A stretch of 23,313 nucleotides of DNA from Bacteroidota bacterium (GTDB taxonomy: Bacteria; Bacteroidota; Bacteroidia; Chitinophagales; Chitinophagaceae). Both the position numbers and the translations under genes were made by a program. Positions 1-6,969 of the stretch are shown here, piece after piece (position 1 is the first letter of the stretch; every line of letters starts with the position of its first letter). The notes under the pieces were generated by a model. That model saw only the letters and a program-made list of their open reading frames with translations. It searched no databases and had not been told where the DNA came from. The stretch lies in NCBI GenBank assembly GCA_030831005.1, contig JAURLW010000113.1:1-23313 (forward strand). The letters run 5' to 3'.

Positions 1-1003
1 ATACTTGTTTGATCAATTGAGGGTCTAAACCTTTCAATGCAGCCGTATGTGTTTTAGAGGCAATAATTTCTCTCCAGCGCTCAGGTTGATATGCACTTAA
101 ATTCATTTCTTTTTTTAGCACCCCTAATTGATTGCTCAATTCCATTCTACGCGCAATCAAAGCAATGATTTCATCATCTACACTATCCATCAATTGACGA
201 TAAAAATCTAGTTGAGCTAATTGATTAGATGCTTCTAAATGGGGTTTTCGTATTTTCAGTTCTTGAATTAAATGAGCTAATGCTGCCGGTGTAATTTGTT
301 GCGCTACATCACTTAATGCCGAACTCGGATTAGGATGTGTTTCTATCATCAAGCCATCAAAACCCATATCCATAGCCCGTTGTGCCATAGCAGCTACATG
401 TGCACTTTGCCCTGTTATATGGCTTGGATCATTGATAAGAATAAGTTCAGGTCTTCTGCGTTTTAATTCAATAGGGATAATCCAATTAGGTTCGTTTCTA
501 TACGACGCGGATTTAGCATAAGTTGAAAAACCTCTATGCACTGCGGCAATATCGGTAATGCCTACTTTTTCCATTCGCTCAATAGCGCCTATCCATAAAT
601 CTACATCAGGGGTAACTGGGTTTTTGATCATTACGGGCAAATGAACTCCTTGAAGCGCGTCTGCAAGTCGCTGCACTTGAAATGGATTCACTACCGTTCT
701 GGCACCCAACCATACTACATCTACATCATAGCGCAATGCCAACTCAACATGTGCTGGCTCGGCTACTTCAATTGCTATTGGGATTTGAAATTCTTTTTTT
801 ATTTCTGACAACCATTGCAAAGCCTGCTCGCCCAATCCTTCAAAACTGCCTGGTCGTGTTCTTGGTTTCCAAACGCCTGCACGCATAAATTGAATAGGCA
901 TTGATTTAAATGCCGTAGCAATTTCATGCAATTGTGCTTCAGACTCTACACTACAGGGACCAGCAATATAGATTGGAGCAGATGATTTAGAAAAAAAAGA
1001 CAT
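1..1003 (-). CDS. Bifunctional 3-deoxy-7-phosphoheptulonate (DAHP) synthase / chorismate mutase, 3' end cut by window edge
   Basis: Catalyses the first step of the shikimate pathway (phosphoenolpyruvate plus erythrose 4-phosphate to DAHP) and, through a fused second domain, chorismate to prephenate. I translated it from an ATG at 1003; 334 residues are visible and the frame stays open to the edge. Residues about 1-245 are a type I-beta DAHP synthase barrel: IAGPCSVES (13-21), RAGVWKPRTRPGSFEG (41-56), MIKNP (125-129), AAVHRGF (153-159) and the late ETHPNP (221-226). Residues about 262-334 look like an AroQ-type helical chorismate mutase (MDSVDDEIIALIARRMEL, 272-289, and KKEM, 297-300). The mutase is C-terminal to the synthase, the arrangement known in Porphyromonas and other Bacteroidota, where prephenate can inhibit the synthase. 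Perhaps 20-30 residues are missing. It starts 30 nt after the TIGR00266 gene stops, so the two are probably co-transcribed. Confidence 0.93.
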   Translation of the reverse strand, partial: MSFFSKSSAPIYIAGPCSVESEAQLHEIATAFKSMPIQFMRAGVWKPRTRPGSFEGLGEQALQWLSEIKKEFQIPIAIEVAEPAHVELALRYDVDVVWLGARTVVNPFQVQRLADALQGVHLPVMIKNPVTPDVDLWIGAIERMEKVGITDIAAVHRGFSTYAKSASYRNEPNWIIPIELKRRRPELILINDPSHITGQSAHVAAMAQRAMDMGFDGLMIETHPNPSSALSDVAQQITPAALAHLIQELKIRKPHLEASNQLAQLDFYRQLMDSVDDEIIALIARRMELSNQLGVLKKEMNLSAYQPERWREIIASKTHTAALKGLDPQLIKQV

Positions 1004-1033
1004 GCTGCAAGTTACAAAAACAAAATGGTACTC

Positions 1034-1825
1034 TTACTTCCAACCATCGCCATCCAGAAGATTTCCAATACCACCTATTATACTACCTTCTTCTTTTCTA
1101 TGAAAAGTACCGAAGCTTAAAATACGTGCTGCCAATCTACTAACAGGTAAGGATTGAATCCATACTTTACCAGATCCCGATAAGGTTGCAAAAAATAAAC
1201 CTTCGCCACCAAAGAGCGTATTTTTTATACCTCCTACAAATTGAATATCGTATTGAATGGCGCCAGTAAATCCAACGATACAACCCGTATCTATTTTTAA
1301 TGTTTCGCCCGGTGTTAAATAAATTTCTTTTACAAAACCACTGGCATGTAAAAACGCCATACCATCACCTTCGATTTTCTCCATGATAAATCCTTCGCCA
1401 CCAAATAAACCCGTTCCTAATTTTCGTTGAAATTCAATACCAATACTCACACCTTTAGCAGCGCATAAGAAAGCATCTTTCTGACAAATAACTTTTCCGC
1501 CTAACTGAGATAAATCAATAGGCACAATTTTTCCAGGATAGGGCGAAGCAAAACTTACCGTTCTTTTTTGAGCACCTTGATTGGTGAAGGCCGTCATAAA
1601 TAAATTTTCGCCCACCAATAATCGCTTTCCAGCATTAAACAATTTACCAAGCAAACCGTTTTGCTGATTGCTTCCATCGCCAAATAAGGTTTGCATACTA
1701 ATATCATCTTGCATCATCATAAATGCTCCTGGCTCTGCAATAACACTCTCTTGAGGATCGAGTTCCACTTCTACATATTGCATCTCTTCTCCAAAGATGG
1801 TATAATCTATTTCATGATTGTTCAT
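1034..1825 (-). CDS. AIM24 / TIGR00266 family protein
   Basis: A 263-residue soluble protein with no signal peptide. It is recognised by the family pattern of an N-terminal block rich in E and V followed by AEPGAFMMM (31-39), and by repeated glycine-rich turns such as LFGGEGF and LFGGEGLFF that close strands of a beta-sandwich. The C-terminus SIIGGIGNLLDGDGWK is also typical of family members in Bacteroidota. Bacterial members have no established biochemical role; the yeast relative Aim24 is mitochondrial and affects inner-membrane organisation. It is divergent from truB across a 112-nt gap that carries its probable promoter, and it is the first gene of a two-gene unit with the DAHP synthase. 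No functional link to aromatic amino acid synthesis is visible. Confidence 0.85.
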   Translation of the reverse strand: MNNHEIDYTIFGEEMQYVEVELDPQESVIAEPGAFMMMQDDISMQTLFGDGSNQQNGLLGKLFNAGKRLLVGENLFMTAFTNQGAQKRTVSFASPYPGKIVPIDLSQLGGKVICQKDAFLCAAKGVSIGIEFQRKLGTGLFGGEGFIMEKIEGDGMAFLHASGFVKEIYLTPGETLKIDTGCIVGFTGAIQYDIQFVGGIKNTLFGGEGLFFATLSGSGKVWIQSLPVSRLAARILSFGTFHRKEEGSIIGGIGNLLDGDGWK

Positions 1826-1841
1826 AGTCGTTTATTTTTTA

Positions 1842-1849
1842 CAAATATA
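1842..1849 (-). promoter_or_regulatory. Probable Bacteroidota -7 box for the TIGR00266 / DAHP synthase unit
   Basis: On the minus strand the sequence reads TATATTTG, an exact match to the Bacteroidota -7 consensus TAnnTTTG, 16 nt upstream of the ATG at 1825. No clear TTTG -33 box lies at the usual 19-nt distance, so this is a half-supported promoter. Confidence 0.45.
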
Positions 1850-1937
1850 TTTTTAATCGCACATTTACACCTTAAAAGAAATGCTAATTTTTAAGATTGC
1901 ATTATAAATAGTACTTTTAAAAAATTATTATTTCTCC

Positions 1938-2654
1938 ATGCAGCCAATTCCAGATTTAGAAACGCTAAAAACAGGTGCCTTACTCCTTATCGACAAATCG
2001 TATAAGTGGACCTCCTTTGATGCGTTATTTAAAATCAAGAAAGGCCTAAAAGTAAAAAAGATTGGGCATTGTGGCACCCTCGATCCGCTAGCAACTGGCT
2101 TGTTAATTGCCTGCACTGGCAAACAAACCAAGCAAATCATGATGTATCAAAAATTGCCTAAAGTATATACCGGCATTATTGAATTAGGTGCTACAACCGA
2201 ATCCTATGATTTAGAAACTACACCCAGCAATCCTTTACCTTATGCACACATCAGTGCAGAAGAAATTGAAACAGCTAGAAAAAAATTTGAAGGCCATATC
2301 CAACAAGTGCCACCAATACATTCTGCTATAAAAAAAGATGGAAAACGCGCTTATGAGTCGGCACGAGAAGGTATTGAAATTGTTTTAGAACCTCGACAAG
2401 TAGAAATCTCACAATTCATCATAACAAAAATAGCTTTGCCAGAAGTGCACTTTGAAGTGCATTGCAGCACGGGCACCTATATTCGTTCTTTGGCGCATGA
2501 TTTTGGCGCTGCCTTAAATTGCGGGGGATATTTAAAAGAATTGAGGCGAACGAAAATTGGTAATTTTTCAATTGAAGATGCTAAAACAACAGATGAGTGG
2601 ATTGATTTATTAAAACCACCCAAAGTAACACAAATAAAAAATCCTGAACCGTAG
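1938..2654 (+). CDS. truB: tRNA pseudouridine(55) synthase TruB
   Basis: Makes the conserved pseudouridine at position 55 of the T-arm of tRNAs. The 238-residue protein carries the TruB catalytic motif GHCGTLDPLATGLL (43-56) with nucleophile Asp49, the KVYTGIIELG strand after it, a segment PPIHSAIKKDGKRAY that matches the family's substrate-contact region, and the late motif STGTYIRSLAHDFG (about 176-189). It is shorter than E. coli TruB (about 314 residues) and lacks an obvious C-terminal PUA domain, as is common in short bacterial TruB proteins. The start is the first ATG after the divergent promoter region. Its stop codon lies within a terminator hairpin. No rbfA, ribF or rpsO partner is adjacent. 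Confidence 0.95.
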   Translation: MQPIPDLETLKTGALLLIDKSYKWTSFDALFKIKKGLKVKKIGHCGTLDPLATGLLIACTGKQTKQIMMYQKLPKVYTGIIELGATTESYDLETTPSNPLPYAHISAEEIETARKKFEGHIQQVPPIHSAIKKDGKRAYESAREGIEIVLEPRQVEISQFIITKIALPEVHFEVHCSTGTYIRSLAHDFGAALNCGGYLKELRRTKIGNFSIEDAKTTDEWIDLLKPPKVTQIKNPEP

Positions 2655-2669
2655 TTCAGGATTTTTTTT
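2636..2669. terminator. Bidirectional rho-independent terminator between truB and the DUF2795 gene
   Basis: ATCCTGAAC (2641-2649) pairs perfectly with GTTCAGGAT (2654-2662) around the loop CGTA. The stem can be extended by the flanking A run (2636-2640) and T run (2662-2669). The T run serves truB and the A run, read on the other strand, serves the convergent DUF2795 gene. The truB stop codon TAG (2652-2654) sits in the loop and first stem base, and the DUF2795 stop codon begins at the far edge of the T run. Confidence 0.9.
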
Positions 2670-2889
2670 AATACTCATCTTCGTTAAAGAAGAAATCTTC
2701 TTGCGTAGGATAGTCAGGCCAAATATCTTCAATGGCTTCATAGATCTCTCCTTCGTCATCTAATTCCTGCAAATTTTCTACAACCTCTAAAGGAGAACCA
2801 GAGCGAATTGCATAATCAATTAACTCGTCTTTAGTAGCTGGCCATGGTGCTTCTTCTAAATGAGAAGCCAATTCAAGTGTCCAAAACAT
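2668..2889 (-). CDS. DUF2795 domain protein (small acidic protein)
   Basis: A 73-residue, strongly acidic protein. The segment WPATKDELIDYAIRSGSP (16-33) followed by VVENLQELDDEGEIYEAIEDIWPDYP is the DUF2795 signature, a small helical domain whose molecular role is not established. The family is highly conserved in Bacteroidota, with almost invariant MFWTLELASHLEE-type N-termini. There is no membrane segment, signal peptide or cysteine. It has a near-ideal own promoter and shares its terminator with truB, so it is likely a monocistronic, constitutively expressed gene. Confidence 0.88.
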   Translation of the reverse strand: MFWTLELASHLEEAPWPATKDELIDYAIRSGSPLEVVENLQELDDEGEIYEAIEDIWPDYPTQEDFFFNEDEY

Positions 2890-2926
2890 ATGCTATGATT
2901 TATTTTTAAATTTTTGATAATTTACG

Positions 2927-2957
2927 CAAATGTAAGTTTTCATTTAAAATATACAAA
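2927..2957 (-). promoter_or_regulatory. Bacteroidota-type promoter of the DUF2795 gene
   Basis: Read on the minus strand, a -33 box TTTG (plus-strand CAAA, 2954-2957) is followed after exactly 19 nt by the -7 box TACATTTG (plus-strand CAAATGTA, 2927-2934). Both match the Bacteroidota sigma consensus TTTG/TAnnTTTG. The predicted transcript start falls near 2920, giving a leader of about 30 nt before the ATG at 2889. Confidence 0.75.
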
Positions 2958-3050
2958 TTTTTGTTTTTTATTATTTTCTTAAAAAGCAATAATTGTAATT
3001 TTAAATTAAAAAAAATAGTTTTTCTTTGACGTATAATAATCAAACAAGGC

Positions 3051-3704
3051 ATGCTACAAGCAGTAGATATTAAAAAGCAATACGATCAGTCCATTATATT
3101 AAAAGGAGTATCACTATCGGTGCAACCAGCTGAAATGGTGGCGATTATGGGTCCTTCCGGCGCAGGAAAAAGTACGCTATTGCATATATTAGGTACTTTA
3201 GACACTGCCGATGCTGGCAGCATTAGCATTAATAACACCGCAGTGCATACTTTAAGTAAAAACGAAATGGCTGACTTTAGAAATCAATCCATCGGTTTTG
3301 TATTTCAATTTCATCATCTATTACCCGAATTCAGTGCATTAGAAAATATTTGTTTGCCGCAATGGATCGCCAAAAAAGATAAAGCGCAAGCAGAACGCTA
3401 TGCACTTGAACTTTTAGACTATATGAACTTGACCGGCAAAGCCCATAAAAAGCCGAATGAACTCTCTGGTGGCGAGCAACAACGCATAGCTATTGCAAGA
3501 GCCTTAATTAATAAACCCGCTATTGTTTTTGCCGATGAGCCTACTGGAAATTTAGATAGCCATAATGCACAAAGTATACACGAATTATTTTCAAAATTGC
3601 GAACAGAATTACAACAAACCTTTGTAATTGTAACCCATAATGAACACCTTGCCAAGAGCACCGATCGGGTGATAAAAATGCAAGATGGCCTTATAATAGC
3701 TTAA
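3051..3704 (+). CDS. ABC transporter ATP-binding protein, LolD/MacB type
   Basis: The ATPase subunit of an ABC system of the LolCDE/MacB class, which drives lipoprotein release from the inner membrane or other mechanotransmission exports. All nucleotide-binding motifs are intact in 217 residues: Walker A GPSGAGKST (34-42), Q-loop Gln86, signature LSGGEQQR (138-145), Walker B ending in DE (162-163), D-loop GNLD (166-169) and H-loop His196. The Q-loop surroundings FVFQFHHLLPEF are typical of LolD. No permease (LolC/LolE) gene is adjacent, so assignment to LolD rather than a paralogue rests on sequence flavour alone. The ATG at 3051 matches the usual N-terminus; an AT-rich gap precedes it with no clear promoter box. 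Confidence 0.85.
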   Translation: MLQAVDIKKQYDQSIILKGVSLSVQPAEMVAIMGPSGAGKSTLLHILGTLDTADAGSISINNTAVHTLSKNEMADFRNQSIGFVFQFHHLLPEFSALENICLPQWIAKKDKAQAERYALELLDYMNLTGKAHKKPNELSGGEQQRIAIARALINKPAIVFADEPTGNLDSHNAQSIHELFSKLRTELQQTFVIVTHNEHLAKSTDRVIKMQDGLIIA

Positions 3705-3802
3705 AAAAGAGGTTTTTTCGAATAATATTACAACATAATTATTTTTTATTTAATTGATTTACAAGTATTTATAAAAAATTTGATAAAAGAATTGCATAAA
3801 CA

Positions 3803-3833
3803 TTTCCCCTTTTTAGTAAAAAGTATATTTTTG
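3803..3833 (+). promoter_or_regulatory. Probable promoter of the acpP-fabF-rnc operon
   Basis: A -7 box TATTTTTG (3826-3833) matches TAnnTTTG. A weaker -33 box TTTC (3803-3806, consensus TTTG) lies 19 nt upstream. The start codon of acpP is 31 nt downstream. The 160-nt gap after the LolD-type gene otherwise holds only AT-rich sequence. Confidence 0.6.
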
Positions 3834-3864
3834 CACTCTAATAACAAACTAAAAATTAGATAAC

Positions 3865-4101
3865 ATGTCTGAAATTGCAAACCGCGTAAAAAAAATCATC
3901 GTTGACAAATTAGGTGTTGACGAGTCTGAAGTAACTCCAGAAGCTAGCTTTACTAATGATTTAGGAGCTGATTCTTTAGATACTGTAGAATTGATTATGG
4001 AATTTGAAAAAGAATTCAATATCTCTATCCCAGACGAACAAGCTGAAACCATCACAACTGTTGGTATGGCTGTTTCTTACTTAGAAGAACACGTTAAGTA
4101 A
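3865..4101 (+). CDS. acpP: Acyl carrier protein
   Basis: Carries growing acyl chains on a 4'-phosphopantetheine arm during fatty acid synthesis. The 78-residue acidic, helical protein is the expected length. Ser37 in LGADSLDTVEL (33-43) is the prosthetic-group attachment site, followed by the acidic helix II that docks to partner enzymes. It is the first gene of acpP-fabF-rnc, 27 nt ahead of fabF. The order acpP-fabF-rnc is a common arrangement in bacteria and couples the carrier to its elongating enzyme. Confidence 0.97.
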   Translation: MSEIANRVKKIIVDKLGVDESEVTPEASFTNDLGADSLDTVELIMEFEKEFNISIPDEQAETITTVGMAVSYLEEHVK

Positions 4102-4128
4102 TTTTAATTTTTTTACTGAATTAATACA

Positions 4129-5388
4129 ATGAATAAACCGTTAAAACGCGTAGTGGTAACGGGTCTCGGCGCCCTTACTCCCTTAGGAAACTCAGTATCT
4201 GCATATTGGGAAGGACTTTTAAATGGGGTTTCGGGTGCCGATTCTATTACATTGTTTGATGCTAGTAAATTTAAAACGCAATTTGCTTGTGAATTGAAAG
4301 GATTTAATCCAGAGGATTATTTCGATAGAAAAGAAGCAAGAAAATTAGACCGTTTTTCTCAATTAGCGGTAGTAGCTGCATCTCAAGCAGTAGAACACGC
4401 TAAATTAAACGACGAGACTATCAATAAAGATAGAGTAGGCGTTATTTGGGGTTCAGGCATAGGTGGTATGACTACCTTTATGGAGGAAGTGCGTAATTTC
4501 TACTTAGGTGATGGCACTCCAAGATTCAACCCTTTCTTTATTCCTAAATTAATTTTAGATATCGCATCTGGCCACATTTCCATGAAATATGGTTTTAGAG
4601 GTCCCAATTTTGCAACTGTAAGTGCTTGTGCATCTTCAACCAATGCAATTATTGATGCGTATAACTATATTCGCTTAGGAAAAGCAGATGCTATTATCTG
4701 TGGCGGTTCTGAAGCCGTTATTAATGAAGCTGGTGTAGGTGGTTTTAATGCCATGAAAGCACTTTCCGAACGCAACGATGCACCAAAAACAGCTAGTCGT
4801 CCTTTTGATGTGGACAGAGATGGCTTTGTAATGGGCGAAGGCGCAGGCGCTATCATTTTAGAGGAATACGAACACGCTATCAAAAGAGGCGTTCCTATCA
4901 TCGCAGAAATTGCGGGTGGTGGCGCTAGTGCTGATGCGCATCATTTAACCGCTCCACATCCTGAAGGATTGGGTGCTTATAATGTAATGAAAAATGCTTT
5001 AGAGGATGCAGATATGCGCCCTGAAGATATCGACTATATCAATGTTCACGGCACTTCTACACCATTAGGAGATATCAGTGAAGTTACAGCTATTCAAAAA
5101 GTATTTGGTGAGCATGCCTATAAATTAAACATCAGCTCCACTAAATCTATGACCGGTCACTTATTAGGTGCTGCAGGCGCTATTGAAGCTATTGCTAGTA
5201 TTTTATCTGTGGTCAACAATGCAATTCCTCCAACCATTAATCACTTCACGGATGATCCTGCATTTGATACAAGATTAAATTTCACGTTCAACAAAGCCCA
5301 ACATAAAGAAGTAAGAGCTGCATTAAGCAACACTTTTGGTTTTGGCGGACATAATGCTTCCGTTATATTTAAGAAATACGAGCCTTAA
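4129..5388 (+). CDS. fabF: 3-oxoacyl-[acyl-carrier-protein] synthase II (KAS II)
   Basis: Condenses malonyl-ACP with acyl-ACP to lengthen fatty acids. The 419-residue thiolase-fold protein has the full condensing triad: Cys167 in VSACASSTNA (164-173), His307 in NVHGTSTPLGD (305-315) and His344 in STKSMTGHLLGAAGA (337-351), with Lys339 also present. The N-terminus RVVVTGLGALTPLGNS and the GFGGHNAS near the C-terminus (about 402-410) are characteristic. The length matches FabF of E. coli (about 413). It lies downstream of acpP and only 2 nt before the rnc start, so translation of the pair is likely coupled. Confidence 0.97.
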   Translation: MNKPLKRVVVTGLGALTPLGNSVSAYWEGLLNGVSGADSITLFDASKFKTQFACELKGFNPEDYFDRKEARKLDRFSQLAVVAASQAVEHAKLNDETINKDRVGVIWGSGIGGMTTFMEEVRNFYLGDGTPRFNPFFIPKLILDIASGHISMKYGFRGPNFATVSACASSTNAIIDAYNYIRLGKADAIICGGSEAVINEAGVGGFNAMKALSERNDAPKTASRPFDVDRDGFVMGEGAGAIILEEYEHAIKRGVPIIAEIAGGGASADAHHLTAPHPEGLGAYNVMKNALEDADMRPEDIDYINVHGTSTPLGDISEVTAIQKVFGEHAYKLNISSTKSMTGHLLGAAGAIEAIASILSVVNNAIPPTINHFTDDPAFDTRLNFTFNKAQHKEVRAALSNTFGFGGHNASVIFKKYEP

Positions 5389-5390
5389 TT

Positions 5391-6122
5391 TTGAGCCTCT
5401 TTTCTCGATTGCATATTCGCTATTTATTTTCACGCAATAAAGCGTTGTTTGTTCAATTAGAACATGTACTAGGCTTCCAACCTAAACAATTGCGTTTTTA
5501 TGAAATTGCTCTTACCCACCGCTCTAGTTCCGACGAAATAAGTAGAAATAACGAACGCCTTGAATTTTTAGGTGATGCCATGTTAGGGGCTATCGTAGGT
5601 GAATTTTTATTTAGAAAATATCCAAATCAAGACGAAGGCTTTCTTACCGAAATAAGATCCCGAATCGTTAGGCGAGAATCTTTAAATGCCATCGCTACAA
5701 GAATGGGCATTGAAAAAATAGTGCAATACAATAAGTACGATCGCGGATTAAGTCGCTCACATATCTTTGGAAATGCCTTAGAAGCCTTAATTGGCGCCAT
5801 TTATCTCGATAGAGGTTATGAGCTCACCCGCCATTTTGTATTGAATGAGCTTATTAAAAATTATATCGATCTGGATACGATTGAGAAAACAGACACCAAT
5901 TATAAAAATCAGTTATTGACCTGGGCACAAAAAAATATGGTGAGTATTACCTTTGAAGAGTTAGACGTACAACAAGAAGGTATCAAACGCATGTTTACCA
6001 TTGGTATCAAAATGGATGAAACAATTATTGCTACCGGTACTGGTTATAATAAAAAAGATGCTGGACAAGTAGCTGCCCAAAATGCTATGCAACATTTAGG
6101 AATTTCTAATAAAAGAAATTAA
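5391..6122 (+). CDS. rnc: Ribonuclease III
   Basis: Cleaves double-stranded RNA, including rRNA precursors. The 243-residue protein has the RNase III domain (about 30-155) with signature NERLEFLGDA (54-63), giving predicted metal ligands Glu55, Glu58 and Asp62, and a second motif GNALEALIGAIYLD (127-140) with Glu131. A double-stranded RNA-binding domain follows (about 168-238). At the position of E. coli Asp114 this protein has Asn128. No ATG precedes the conserved region; the best start is TTG at 5391, 2 nt after the fabF stop, which implies translational coupling. A shorter TTG start at codon 19 is possible. Its stop codon overlaps the convergent gene's stop within TTAA (6119-6122). Confidence 0.95.
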   Translation: MSLFSRLHIRYLFSRNKALFVQLEHVLGFQPKQLRFYEIALTHRSSSDEISRNNERLEFLGDAMLGAIVGEFLFRKYPNQDEGFLTEIRSRIVRRESLNAIATRMGIEKIVQYNKYDRGLSRSHIFGNALEALIGAIYLDRGYELTRHFVLNELIKNYIDLDTIEKTDTNYKNQLLTWAQKNMVSITFEELDVQQEGIKRMFTIGIKMDETIIATGTGYNKKDAGQVAAQNAMQHLGISNKRN

Positions 6123-6472
6123 TCAACATCTATATGCAAGCTGTGAAATAAGCGGTGTGCCATAGGTGCCAATATCAATCCGATATTAGTTATAAAGGCT
6201 ACCCCACTAAATAATGCGTAAGCTGAACTAAATAATTTTCCTCCAACAGAATTGATTTGTACTACGGGTCCCATACCACTCAAAATCATAGAAGCATTAT
6301 GTAAAGCATCTATCCAAGGAACACCATCGGTAAAATGATAGCCCAATACACCAATGGCTAAGCAAACAATTAAAATAGCAAATGCAAAAAGAATATTCTT
6401 AAGCACACGCTTTAAATACACCTCTTTACTGGCTAATGCTTGGTTCTTTTTTTCAAATTTATGTAGGATCAT
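6119..6472 (-). CDS. Small two-helix membrane protein with a K+-channel-like pore layout (function unknown)
   Basis: I do not recognise a named family with certainty. The 117-residue protein has a basic cytoplasmic N-terminus (1-26), a hydrophobic helix at about 27-46, a short re-entrant-like segment WIDALHNASMILSGMGPV (53-70) and a second hydrophobic helix at about 80-105. This is the order seen in two-helix potassium channels (helix, pore helix, filter, helix), and the DALxxA entry and GKLF before helix 2 fit it. The filter position reads SGMGP instead of TVGYGD, so potassium selectivity would not be expected. It is the last gene of the paa operon, 8 nt after paaD, and ends in a four-base overlap with rnc. 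It may be a family conserved in Bacteroidota; transport function is an inference only. Confidence 0.7.
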   Translation of the reverse strand: MILHKFEKKNQALASKEVYLKRVLKNILFAFAILIVCLAIGVLGYHFTDGVPWIDALHNASMILSGMGPVVQINSVGGKLFSSAYALFSGVAFITNIGLILAPMAHRLFHSLHIDVD

Positions 6473-6480
6473 AACTCAAT

Positions 6481-6969
6481 TTAATGACATTTAAAATGTT
6501 CAAACGGTTCTTTACAATGATTACATTTATATAATGCTTTGCAAGAAGTAGCGCCAAACTGACTCGTCAAAACGGTATCATCCGACTTGCACTTAGGGCA
6601 CGTTACCGTATCTTCTTCAAAGAGCGCTAAAGGATTTGATGATTTTCTTTTAGGTGGTGCAATTCCATATGCTTCTAATTTTTCTTTTCCTCTTTCCGTC
6701 ATCCAATCGGTGGTCCAGGATGGACTAATCTGATTTTCTACCAGAACTTGTTTTGCACCCTTGCTTAATAAACACATTCTTATTTGCATAGCAATAACAT
6801 CCATAGCCGGACAACCGCTATAGGTAGGCGTTATTACCACGCGTACAGATCCAATTGCGCTATCTACGAATAGGTCTCTAACAATACCTAAATCAATTAT
6901 AGAAAGGACCGGCACTTCCGGATCGGCAACTTCATCTAAGTAGGTCCAACAATTATCTACGGTAATCAT
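6481..6969 (-). CDS. paaD: 1,2-phenylacetyl-CoA epoxidase subunit PaaD
   Basis: PaaD is needed for an active phenylacetyl-CoA epoxidase and is thought to help supply iron-sulfur clusters or otherwise mature the complex. The 162-residue protein has an N-terminal MIP18/DUF59 domain (about 1-90) with the DPE motif (16-18), SIIDLGIVRD (23-32) and TPTYSGCPAMDV (47-58, Cys53). A linker leads to a C-terminal zinc-ribbon-like segment with CPKC (124-127), Cys143, CNHC (149-152) and Cys161. This two-domain layout is that of PaaD rather than a plain SufT. Its first 17 nt overlap the end of the upstream membrane-protein gene, so its translation is probably coupled to that gene. Confidence 0.93.
   Translation of the reverse strand: MITVDNCWTYLDEVADPEVPVLSIIDLGIVRDLFVDSAIGSVRVVITPTYSGCPAMDVIAMQIRMCLLSKGAKQVLVENQISPSWTTDWMTERGKEKLEAYGIAPPKRKSSNPLALFEEDTVTCPKCKSDDTVLTSQFGATSCKALYKCNHCKEPFEHFKCH

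Noticed and set aside
682..888. Open frame on the plus strand
   Set aside because: It lies entirely within the DAHP synthase coding region on the other strand and has no family features.
3703..3718. Possible terminator after the LolD-type gene
   Set aside because: The stem is six A-T pairs only (A6, GAGG, T6), with no G-C pairs, too weak to call.
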